Part shown: piece by piece, positions 26,473-33,863 of the stretch
How positions within the stretch are numbered: position 1 is the stretch's first letter
Layout: every line of letters begins with the position of its first letter
NCBI RefSeq assembly: GCF_052030685.1
Contig: NZ_JBQAJM010000011.1
Span: 14,588 to 78,587, forward strand
Length of the DNA: 64,000 bases
From: Caedibacter sp052030685
GTDB taxonomy: Bacteria > Pseudomonadota > Gammaproteobacteria > Francisellales > Francisellaceae
Direction: 5' to 3'
The notes under the pieces: generated by a model
Told to the model about the DNA's origin: nothing
The model's input: the letters and a program-made list of their open reading frames with translations, nothing else
Database searches by the model: none
Translations under genes and position numbers: made by a program

Positions 26473-28425
26473 ATGGCAAAGCATGTTATTCGATCAAAGG
26501 GTACACTTGAGGAGGTCATCACCTTAAAGGCACATACTCGTCTGATTAATGCAGTGCTTATCTTAATTGCCATTTCATCGGTTCTATTAAGCACACTTTC
26601 GGTATTCCGCGCTTTTGATAGTGGTTGGTCACTTAAATATACGCTAGATTTACTGTTGGCTTTAGCTTTAGTTATTTTGATGCTTTTTCGCGCTAAGCTA
26701 AACAATCAAACTAAATCACACATTGTTCTCATTGTTGCAGCTATAGCCATCATTAATGATTATTTATTTTATGGCTTACTATCGCCTCTTAGTATTATCT
26801 ACGGTCTTGCCATCGTTTATGCCTTAAGTTTTTACACCGAGAAGTCTGCACTGATATTCTCAAGCACAATGCTTATTGCTATTGCGATTATTACCTATCT
26901 GCATATAACCATATGGCACGATGAGTATAGCCAGCCTATGACTTATCTTGGTTCGATTTATTCGTGGCTTTTATTAATAGGCTTACTGACATTTAGTTTA
27001 CTGTTTATTAGCTTTGTGATTATTTCAATGCGTCGCTTAACGACACGATTATTACGACACGTCAATGATCGCAATGCATTACTTAGCAAAAAAGCAGTCC
27101 TTTTGGAACAACTCGCGATGACGGATAGTTTGACCGAGCTTTATAACCGCAGAGCTTTTTTGACTGTTGTTAAGAAACAGCTCCCCAGAACAAAACATCA
27201 TCACTATATTTTAATGATTGATATTTGCCACTTCGCACGCATAAACGATACGTACTCACATTATACAGGTGATATGCTATTAATTGCCTTTGCACAGCGA
27301 TTAATTGAAGTGTTACCAACACAAAGCACTATTGCACGCACCGGCGGCAATGAATTTAGTGTTCTTATAGCGCTTCCTGTGAGCGAGGATATACAAGCAT
27401 TTGGCAAGCACCTACAAGAACAGATACAACAAAGCTATCGTATAGACCACAAAACACTCAGTATTACCACAGCATTAGGAATGTCACTGTTTACGCCACA
27501 GCTAGATTACACCTTAAATTTACGGCGCGCTGATTTGGCGTTATTTTATGCCAAGAGTCATAAACAAGAATGCGTTATCTATGATGAAACCATCGATAAC
27601 TTCTATCATACTGAACAAACCCTTGAAAAATATATGTATGAAGCATTTGCCCAGAAATCTTTCTATTTTAACTTTCAGCCACTTGTTAATGGGCGCAGCG
27701 GCAAAATTATTGGTTGTGAAAGCCTAATGCGACTAAACCACCCTGAGCTTGGCAATATTCGACCTGATATTTTCATTCCAATTGTTGAACGTATGGGACT
27801 TGCCGATAAGCTCAATGACTATGTTGTTAATGAAGTATTATGCTATTTCTGTCTGTTAGATTTGGCGCCTAACCAAAACTTTAAATTAAGCCTTAATATC
27901 TCCCCTGTTGTATATGACTTTCCAACACATATGCAATCATTGATTGAACAGATCAAACAGCACCCCATTCCGAAGTGGCTGAATATCGAATTTGAAATCA
28001 CCGAGTCTCAGCTAATGCAGCACTTGGAGAGTAACTCGCTAAACATCAGCCAAATGTTTGCGCAACTTAAAATGCATAATATCGGATTATCCATGGATGA
28101 CTTTGGCACGCAATACTCATCCCTTAATCGTTTTATAAATTATAGTTTCAACACCATCAAGATTGACAAGAGTTTTACCCAACGCCTCGATCAACCACAC
28201 AATCAACCCGTCATTGGTGCAGTTAAAGCCATTGTGCTATTAGCCAACGAGCTCAATATCAGTCTGATTGCTGAGGGCGCTGAAACCAAAGCACAGGTGG
28301 ATAAACTCATTGAGCTAGGCTGTGATTGCATCCAGGGTTATTATTTCTATCGACCGATGCCAATTAAAAAGCTCATACAAAATTTAACTGAGAACTGGTC
28401 ACAGCACAATAATCAAGCCCAGTGA
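26473..28425 (+). CDS. Membrane GGDEF-EAL protein, probable c-di-GMP phosphodiesterase with degenerate GGDEF
   Basis: A 650-residue protein with about six N-terminal membrane helices (25-195), a GGDEF domain (about 215-375) and an EAL domain (about 390-640). The cyclase signature reads RTGGNEF, not GGDEF, and the metal strand reads MIDICHFARIND, with Cys and Ala at usually acidic/basic positions, so diguanylate cyclase activity is probably lost. The EAL domain keeps the key acids: CESLMRLNHP, EITESQ, MDDFGTQYSS, IKIDKSF and IAEGAET, so phosphodiesterase activity is plausible. AGGA lies six nucleotides before the ATG. The 3' end overlaps the convergent yeiH-type gene by 27 nt. Confidence 0.9.
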   Translation: MAKHVIRSKGTLEEVITLKAHTRLINAVLILIAISSVLLSTLSVFRAFDSGWSLKYTLDLLLALALVILMLFRAKLNNQTKSHIVLIVAAIAIINDYLFYGLLSPLSIIYGLAIVYALSFYTEKSALIFSSTMLIAIAIITYLHITIWHDEYSQPMTYLGSIYSWLLLIGLLTFSLLFISFVIISMRRLTTRLLRHVNDRNALLSKKAVLLEQLAMTDSLTELYNRRAFLTVVKKQLPRTKHHHYILMIDICHFARINDTYSHYTGDMLLIAFAQRLIEVLPTQSTIARTGGNEFSVLIALPVSEDIQAFGKHLQEQIQQSYRIDHKTLSITTALGMSLFTPQLDYTLNLRRADLALFYAKSHKQECVIYDETIDNFYHTEQTLEKYMYEAFAQKSFYFNFQPLVNGRSGKIIGCESLMRLNHPELGNIRPDIFIPIVERMGLADKLNDYVVNEVLCYFCLLDLAPNQNFKLSLNISPVVYDFPTHMQSLIEQIKQHPIPKWLNIEFEITESQLMQHLESNSLNISQMFAQLKMHNIGLSMDDFGTQYSSLNRFINYSFNTIKIDKSFTQRLDQPHNQPVIGAVKAIVLLANELNISLIAEGAETKAQVDKLIELGCDCIQGYYFYRPMPIKKLIQNLTENWSQHNNQAQ

Positions 28426-29499
28426 TATGACAAGCAGGATAATCATCGCTAAACCACCGGCTAATAATGGTTTCCCCCCTGATTTAAGCAAGACAACTAA
28501 GTCTGTATTTAAACCGACACCGACCATTGCCATTGTCATACAAAATGCAGAAATTTCGGCAATATAATGGCTTATTGACAAATCAGTTAATCGATCTAGA
28601 AAACCAAATAACCCCAAGGTATTGAGAACAACCACTGCCAAGAAATATAGAATAAATTTAGGGAAATACTGATGCCATGCGACCTTTTTTTGCACTTCAT
28701 CATTAGTTTTATTGGCTTTATGGTGTTTAATGCCAATCAACATCACCATCGGCGCAAGGAGCAAAATCCTGACCATCTTCACAATCGTTGCTGTTTGTCC
28801 GGCAATTGCGCCAAAAGCAAAACCAGCTGCCACCACTTGTGGTACTGCTTGAATAGATGTCCCTGCCCATACGCCAAATTGAAACTCATCTAATCCCAAG
28901 GCATGCCCCAATAGCGGCATAACAAAAATCGCAATTAAGCCATATAATGACACAATAGTCATTGCAATTGCTACTTGCGTTTGATTGGCTTTGACAACCG
29001 GAGCTGCTGCGACAATTGCTGATCCTCCGCATATTGCCGTACCAATAGTGATAAGTGCTGACATTTTCTCGTCAACACCTAAGCGTTTACATAACCACAG
29101 TGTAACGACATAAGCAATTAAGAGACAAATGAGATTGATCAATAACGCTTGACCTGAGACTTTAAGCACCGAGAGTAAATCAAACTTCACCCCCATTAAC
29201 ACAATACCTAAAGGCAATAGCGACTTTGCCGCAAAATTAGCCCCCGGGGTCAACTTCTGCCACAAGCGTGCTGAACTGATCACGCCTTGCAAATTTTCCT
29301 GTTGATGAGCTGGCGCTTTATGTCGAAAGAATACATTACCACAGATAATACCTATAATAATCGACAGTACCATCGGTTCTAATGGGTGAACTTCTAAATT
29401 GTGATGATAGATGGTAAAAGGCGCAAATGGCAAGTAGGCAACAGCATAGGCAATAACTGCCAGTAACGCGCAAAATAAAAGCCCTGTTATCTTGCTCAT
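28399..29499 (-). CDS. YeiH/UPF0324-type putative sulfate exporter
   Basis: A 366-residue membrane protein with about 10-11 helices. Signature stretches are LPLGIVLMGVKFDLLSVL, ALITIGTAICGGSAIVAAAPVVKA and GTSIQAVPQVVAAGFAFG, all typical of the UPF0324/YeiH family. Members are often called sulfate exporters, but the substrate has not been generally proven. Its start overlaps the rsmG stop by four nucleotides, so the two are probably co-transcribed, although they have no obvious functional link. Confidence 0.88.
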   Translation of the reverse strand: MSKITGLLFCALLAVIAYAVAYLPFAPFTIYHHNLEVHPLEPMVLSIIIGIICGNVFFRHKAPAHQQENLQGVISSARLWQKLTPGANFAAKSLLPLGIVLMGVKFDLLSVLKVSGQALLINLICLLIAYVVTLWLCKRLGVDEKMSALITIGTAICGGSAIVAAAPVVKANQTQVAIAMTIVSLYGLIAIFVMPLLGHALGLDEFQFGVWAGTSIQAVPQVVAAGFAFGAIAGQTATIVKMVRILLLAPMVMLIGIKHHKANKTNDEVQKKVAWHQYFPKFILYFLAVVVLNTLGLFGFLDRLTDLSISHYIAEISAFCMTMAMVGVGLNTDLVVLLKSGGKPLLAGGLAMIILLVISLGLIIVL

Positions 29500-30146
29500 G
29501 CTTTATACATCCGAATCACGTGACGCTCGGCATCTAACAGTGGCACATCAACTTCAAATATCTCATGCTTTAGCGGCAATGCATCTAATGCACCTTGCTC
29601 AATCTTGCCCCCCTTCATCGCAATCATTTGCCCGTCAACAGCCAATAAATGCTGACATAAACGCTCAAAATCAGCAATAGAACTAAAGGCGCGAGAGATT
29701 ACCGTATCAAATAACACCTCTGGCTGATATGCCTCTACCCTGATATTCACAGCTGTCACATTTTCCAAATCTAGCACTTTTTTGACATGACTTAAAAAGC
29801 GCACTTTTTTGCCAACGCTATCAATTAATACGAAGTTAACTTCAGGTAACAAAATTGCCAAGACAATACCTGGCAAACCGCCACCGCTACCAACATCAAC
29901 AACATATTTGCCTTTGATAAAGGAAACCACTGACATGCTATCAAAGACATGCTTTACTAGCATTTCATCCCACTGGGTAATCGCTGTCATATTGTAAGTT
30001 TTATTCCATTTTTTCAATAGTGATAAGTAGTCAATCAAACGGTTAATTTGTTCATCATCAATGGTGAGATTAAACTTCTCTGCTGCTTGACGAATTTTGA
30101 CCTTACTATCGCCAAGCATATTATTTAAACAATCTAATGTAATCAT
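29496..30146 (-). CDS. rsmG: 16S rRNA (guanine527-N7)-methyltransferase RsmG
   Basis: RsmG (GidB) methylates G527 of 16S rRNA. The 216-residue protein includes the N-terminal helical region with LLKKWNKTYNMTAI near 43-56, the SAM-binding motif VVDVGSGGGLPGIVLAIL near 81-98, and VISRAFSSIADF near 149-160, all family signatures. The common mnmG-rsmG-parA neighbourhood is absent. A partial R1 repeat lies just upstream (30189-30228). Confidence 0.95.
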   Translation of the reverse strand: MITLDCLNNMLGDSKVKIRQAAEKFNLTIDDEQINRLIDYLSLLKKWNKTYNMTAITQWDEMLVKHVFDSMSVVSFIKGKYVVDVGSGGGLPGIVLAILLPEVNFVLIDSVGKKVRFLSHVKKVLDLENVTAVNIRVEAYQPEVLFDTVISRAFSSIADFERLCQHLLAVDGQMIAMKGGKIEQGALDALPLKHEIFEVDVPLLDAERHVIRMYKA

Positions 30147-30188
30147 TTTATTTACAAACCCTTCCAGATCCTAATTTGCATTTTTGAG

Positions 30189-30228
30189 TATATACCGCCC
30201 ATAAATTATTTTACAACATTTCTATCAC
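30189..30228 (+). repeat. Partial R1 dispersed repeat (left end only)
   Basis: TATACCGCCCATAAATTATT and the following TTACAACATTT match the left end of the R1 family (TATACC..CCGTAAATCATTTTGC..TGTTT) over about 40 bp with several mismatches. No right end is found. It lies between ilvY and rsmG. Confidence 0.45.
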
Positions 30229-30240
30229 TTCATTATTTAA

Positions 30241-31125
30241 TCAACGACAATCCAATATCTCCAAACTCTTGCATAATTGCCAAAATTTAAGCTTAACCGG
30301 TGATTTTATCGCCTGTTTACGCATCACAATACCTACGGTTACTGGCGCCATATTTTTAAGTGCAAACATTTTTATTTTGCTAGCCAAATGGTTATGTTCT
30401 ACCACCACCTTGGGCAGCACCGATATACCAACACCAGAAGATACGAGTGATAAAATCGCTTCATTGCCATCCACTTCGCCATATATTCGCGGTGATCGCT
30501 TTTGTTCTATTAACCATTTATCTATCGTGTTATCGTTTAAAAACTGAATTGGCATAATAAAAGGATATTGCGCTAATGCTTGATCAATGGACTGGGCACT
30601 GCTTTCTTGTGATACGACCAAGACCATATTAGTAATAAGCACAGGATGCGCACAGAGGCTATCATCAAGCTTACGTTCATCAATAAATGAAATGCCGGCA
30701 TCCATTTGTTTACTAGCAACAAGGCTAAGTGCATTTTGCATTGATCCTGTCTCTAATTGCAACTGAATATTAGGGTAGCGCATATTAAGTGCCGCAATAA
30801 TCCGTGGCAAAATCACATATGACGCTGTTACCGTACAAAACAGGCGAATATCACCGCGCAAATTACCCTCATCTGGATGTAATAACGCAAATAATTCATC
30901 ATTTGCATCAAGAACCTTAACACTAAACTCATACATATGTCTACCGGCATCCGTCAGAGAAACATTGCGATTATTGCGCTCAAAAAAGCTTGCCTTATAA
31001 CTCTCTTCAAGCTTTTGAACAACTCTTGTCACCGCCGAAGGGCTTAAGTAACAACGCTCTGCGGTTTTACTAAAGCTTAGCGTTTCTGCCAATGTTTTAA
31101 ACACTTCTAAACTTTTCACATTCAT
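30241..31125 (-). CDS. ilvY: LysR-family regulator, IlvY-like
   Basis: A 294-residue LysR-type regulator with an N-terminal winged helix-turn-helix (residues 1-60, FSKTAERCYLSPSAVTRVVQKLE) and a co-inducer domain. IlvY-type segments are LFCTVTASYVILPRI, YPFIMPI, and VDGNEAILSLVSSGVGISVLPKVVVEH. It is transcribed divergently from ilvC, the classical IlvY target, which IlvY activates in response to acetolactate or acetohydroxybutyrate. GGAG lies nine nucleotides before the ATG. The leader just upstream is a heptamer tandem repeat with seven short ATG-started reading frames (see the repeat entry), unusual for this family. Confidence 0.88.
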   Translation of the reverse strand: MNVKSLEVFKTLAETLSFSKTAERCYLSPSAVTRVVQKLEESYKASFFERNNRNVSLTDAGRHMYEFSVKVLDANDELFALLHPDEGNLRGDIRLFCTVTASYVILPRIIAALNMRYPNIQLQLETGSMQNALSLVASKQMDAGISFIDERKLDDSLCAHPVLITNMVLVVSQESSAQSIDQALAQYPFIMPIQFLNDNTIDKWLIEQKRSPRIYGEVDGNEAILSLVSSGVGISVLPKVVVEHNHLASKIKMFALKNMAPVTVGIVMRKQAIKSPVKLKFWQLCKSLEILDCR

Positions 31126-31140
31126 TAACTATGGCTCCAA

Positions 31141-31186
31141 CATCTAACATCTAACATCTAACATCTAACATCTAACATCTAACATC
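31141..31186. repeat. Heptanucleotide tandem repeat (CATCTAA x6 plus CATC) in the ilvY leader
   Basis: Six exact CATCTAA units (31141-31182) plus CATC, 15 nt upstream of the ilvY start codon. In the ilvY sense direction the unit is TTAGATG, so every unit supplies an ATG; because seven is not a multiple of three, successive ATGs fall in rotating frames and most open ORFs of four to six codons. The array is a slippage-prone site between the operator and the ilvY gene. Confidence 0.9.
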
Positions 31187-31202
31187 CCGCCAGCATTAAT
31201 TT

Positions 31203-31219
31203 ATTGCAAAATACGCAAT
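31203..31219. promoter_or_regulatory. Candidate IlvY operator (LysR T-N11-A inverted repeat)
   Basis: ATTGC-AAAATAC-GCAAT is a perfect 5-bp inverted repeat containing the LysR-type T-N11-A core (TGC-N7-GCA). It is located between the divergent ilvY and ilvC genes, 105 nt before ilvC. A weaker AATT-rich dyad follows at about 31223-31236. The assignment is inferred from motif and position. Confidence 0.55.
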
Positions 31220-31323
31220 ATATAATTGATGATAATTCACTTTATTTCAACATGAATTTTATAGCACAATACGTTTATCGGCGAATTTTTATTTTATTAT
31301 CAAAAACAACGAGGTAAGACCAC

Positions 31324-32790
31324 ATGAAAATCCAAAGCAATATTTTTGAAGTTAAAAAGTACAACTTAGGCGGCAGCAGTGAGACAATCGTTGCCGGAGG
31401 TCGTCATTTATTCTCGAAGCTACCACAAGCATTTGATGGTATCAAACAAATCGGTGTGATTGGCTGGAGCTCTCAGGGTCCAGCTCAGGCGCAAAACTTG
31501 CGTGACTCACTGACTGATACTGATATTAAAGTATGCGTTGGTTTACGCGCTAATTCCAAATCAGAGAAATCTGCTGAAGCAGCCGGCTTCTCCAAAGCAG
31601 ATGGTACATTAGGTGAGATGTTTGACGTTATTTCTAAATCTGATTTAGCAATTATCTTAATCTCTGATGCAGCACAGGCTGAACTTTACAAAGAAATATT
31701 TGCTGCCGCAAAACCAGGAAGTACCCTTGGCTTTTCTCATGGCTTTTTAATCGGCTATATGAAAACAATCAATGCACCCATTCGCAATGATATTAATATT
31801 GTGGCGATGTGTCCAAAAGGCATGGGACCTTCGGTAAGACGACTTTATGAACAAGGCAAAACGGTTAATGGTGCCGGCATAAATAGCAGCATTGCCGTTT
31901 ATCAAGACATCGATGGTAAAGCAACTGATTATGCGCTTGCTTGGGCAATTGCTTGTGGCGCACCCTTTGTTTTCCCAACCACTATGGAGATGGAATATCG
32001 CTCAGACATTTTTGGCGAGCGCGGTGTATTACTCGGTGCCGTGCATGGCATTATTGAAGTGCTTTATCGCCACTTTACCGATAATGGGGTTGACCCTGAA
32101 GAAGCCTTTAAGCGTACTGCTGAAGCAATTACTGGAAATATCTCAAAAACCATTTCAACACAAGGACTTAAAAAGGTTTATGATAGTTTTAGTCCAGAAG
32201 ACAAACAAAAATTTGAGAATGCCTACAATGCTGCCTATACACCATGCTTAGATATCCTTTTCGAGATCTATGAAGATGTAGAAAGTGGCAATGAATTTCG
32301 CTCAGTTACCTTAGCAGGCAAACGCCATTCACGTCTACCAATGGGCAAAATCGATGGAACCGATATGTGGAAAATCGGTGAGAAAGTGCGCAGCGAGCGC
32401 GATAATAACAATATGCCAAATGACCCAATCACTGCAGGAGTTTACCTTGCTTGCATTATTGCCCAAGTCGATGTCTTAGCTGAAAAGGGTCATAGCTATT
32501 CAGAAATTGTCAATGAATCAATTATCGAAGCCGTTGACTCACTGAATCCTTACATGCACTTCAAAGGTGTTGCCCACATGGTTGACAACTGCTCAACCAC
32601 TGCACGCCTTGGTGCACGCAAATGGGCGCCACGCTTTGATTACAACTTAATGCAACAAGCCATCCCTACGATTGATCAAAAAGCGCAAGCCAATGCACCA
32701 TTTACAAAATTTGCAAATCACCCTGTGCATGAAGCATTAGCGGTATGCTCAACCTTACGTCCATCGGTTGATATTAGTGTTGTAAACTAA
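31324..32790 (+). CDS. ilvC: Ketol-acid reductoisomerase (class II, plant-like)
   Basis: IlvC converts acetolactate or acetohydroxybutyrate to dihydroxy acids in branched-chain amino-acid synthesis, using NADPH and Mg2+. The 488-residue product is a long-form (class II) enzyme: dinucleotide-binding strand near residue 40 (IGVIGWSSQGPAQAQNLRDS), CPKGMGPSVRRLYEQGK, metal-binding MEMEYRSDIFGERG, and SYSEIVNESIIEAVDSLNP. As I recall them, these blocks are closer to plant chloroplast enzymes than to E. coli IlvC. The usual second glycine of GxGxxG is Ser (GWSSQG). GAGG lies before the ATG. It is regulated, presumably, by divergent ilvY. No ilvB/ilvD genes are in the window. Confidence 0.94.
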   Translation: MKIQSNIFEVKKYNLGGSSETIVAGGRHLFSKLPQAFDGIKQIGVIGWSSQGPAQAQNLRDSLTDTDIKVCVGLRANSKSEKSAEAAGFSKADGTLGEMFDVISKSDLAIILISDAAQAELYKEIFAAAKPGSTLGFSHGFLIGYMKTINAPIRNDINIVAMCPKGMGPSVRRLYEQGKTVNGAGINSSIAVYQDIDGKATDYALAWAIACGAPFVFPTTMEMEYRSDIFGERGVLLGAVHGIIEVLYRHFTDNGVDPEEAFKRTAEAITGNISKTISTQGLKKVYDSFSPEDKQKFENAYNAAYTPCLDILFEIYEDVESGNEFRSVTLAGKRHSRLPMGKIDGTDMWKIGEKVRSERDNNNMPNDPITAGVYLACIIAQVDVLAEKGHSYSEIVNESIIEAVDSLNPYMHFKGVAHMVDNCSTTARLGARKWAPRFDYNLMQQAIPTIDQKAQANAPFTKFANHPVHEALAVCSTLRPSVDISVVN

Positions 32791-32822
32791 ATTAGGATCG
32801 AAGCTTACTCAGTTGCAGCTAA

Positions 32823-32943
32823 GTAATGAATCAATAATAAGTTGCGTCAACTAGTACCTCTCCCCTTGTGGGAGAGGTCGTGCAGCTTAAGCTGCTCGGG
32901 TGAGGAGGTATAGTTAAAACTCAACTTATTTTTGCATTATTAC
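32823..32943 (+). repeat. R2 dispersed palindromic repeat, copy A
   Basis: A 121-bp element with imperfect 22-bp terminal inverted repeats (left GTAATGAATCAATAATAAGT.., right complement GTAATAATGCAAAAATAAGT..). Inside are the stem-loop ACCTCTCCC..TTGTGGGAGAGGT and a near-palindrome TGCAGCTTAAGCTGC. The same sequence recurs at 37362 (inverted) and 61546. It sits just after ilvC and could act as its transcript end. Confidence 0.85.
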
Positions 32944-33033
32944 TAAGCTTACTTCTTCTGCACATGCTTTACCGATACCAGATAGGAACACTATCACAGC
33001 ATGGCATTTGTTTAAGAAAATTTATTTGAAATA

Positions 33034-33318
33034 CTATAACCAGCTACTTTTAGGCACGACAGGAAGATAGAGTTTTTGCTCCGGATTAATCACATTTCCT
33101 TTCAAGTGATTCAATGATTTAATGCAGCTTTCAGTCGTATTACTTGCTTGAGCAATCTTGCTTAAACTATCACCTTTCTTCACTGTATAGGATTGCAAGG
33201 TGGACGTTTGGCAATATTGATCCGGTGTGAGATAAACCGTCTTTGTCGCACATCCCGCTAACAACAAACCAGCTGCTGCTAAAGCGCTTAAGCTCAATAG
33301 ACTTTTTTTATTCATCAT
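33034..33318 (-). CDS. Small LysM lipoprotein
   Basis: A 94-residue lipoprotein (two adjacent ATG codons possible). The signal peptide ends in LLLAGC, giving a lipidated cysteine near residue 23. A short linker with YCQTS is followed by one LysM domain (YTVKKGDSLSKIAQASN to EQKLYLPV) with an internal cysteine in TTESCIKSLN. The two non-lipid cysteines could pair. It likely anchors to the outer membrane or inner membrane while binding peptidoglycan. AGGAG is six nucleotides before the ATG. It has no evident operon partner; purE ends... upstream on the same strand 53 nt away. Confidence 0.85.
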   Translation of the reverse strand: MMNKKSLLSLSALAAAGLLLAGCATKTVYLTPDQYCQTSTLQSYTVKKGDSLSKIAQASNTTESCIKSLNHLKGNVINPEQKLYLPVVPKSSWL

Positions 33319-33371
33319 TTTTAACTCCTTTGTTTAATGTTTTATAAATAGGCAAAATCGAGTATAGCAAA

Positions 33372-33860
33372 TTATTCTAAAGCTGTATCTTTTAAGACAC
33401 TATCCGTCTGTGCCTGACGATATTTTTTAATTGCTTCATTGTATTTATGATGCTCAACAGCCAACATGCTGCATGCAAACAAAGCAGCATTAACAGCACC
33501 CGCGCGTCCAATCGCGAATGTTGCCACCGGAATACCTGCTGGCATTTGCACAATGGATAATAATGAGTCTTGTCCCGATAAAGCTTTAGACTGCACCGGC
33601 ACCCCAAGCACAGGAATATGCGTCTTGGCTGCAAGCATACCCGGCAAATGCGCAGCACCTCCAGCGCCTGCAATAATTACCTTTAAGCCTTTTTGTTCTG
33701 CTGTTTGTGCATATTCAAATAATAAATCAGGTGTGCGGTGCGCTGACACAACTTGCACCTCATAAGGAATACCTAATTGCTTCAAGGTTTCCGTGGTATT
33801 TTTCATTGTCTCCCAATCAGACTTTGAACCCATAACCACACCAACTAATGGTTTACTCAT
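33372..33860 (-). CDS. purE: N5-carboxyaminoimidazole ribonucleotide mutase PurE
   Basis: PurE rearranges N5-CAIR to CAIR in purine biosynthesis. The 162-residue product includes VVMGSKSDWETM, VVSAHRTPD, AGAGGAAHLPGMLAAKT and SLLSIVQMPAGIPVAT, all canonical class I PurE motifs including the catalytic His of AGGAAHLPG. GAGGGG lies nine nucleotides before the ATG. It follows the GDPD-CinA fusion gene by three nucleotides and is likely in the same operon. purK is not in the window. Confidence 0.96.
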   Translation of the reverse strand: MSKPLVGVVMGSKSDWETMKNTTETLKQLGIPYEVQVVSAHRTPDLLFEYAQTAEQKGLKVIIAGAGGAAHLPGMLAAKTHIPVLGVPVQSKALSGQDSLLSIVQMPAGIPVATFAIGRAGAVNAALFACSMLAVEHHKYNEAIKKYRQAQTDSVLKDTALE

Positions 33861-33863
33861 CCT

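Noticed and set aside
31141..31186. CRISPR-like array
   Set aside because: The 7-nt units are directly tandem with no spacers; it is a simple sequence repeat.
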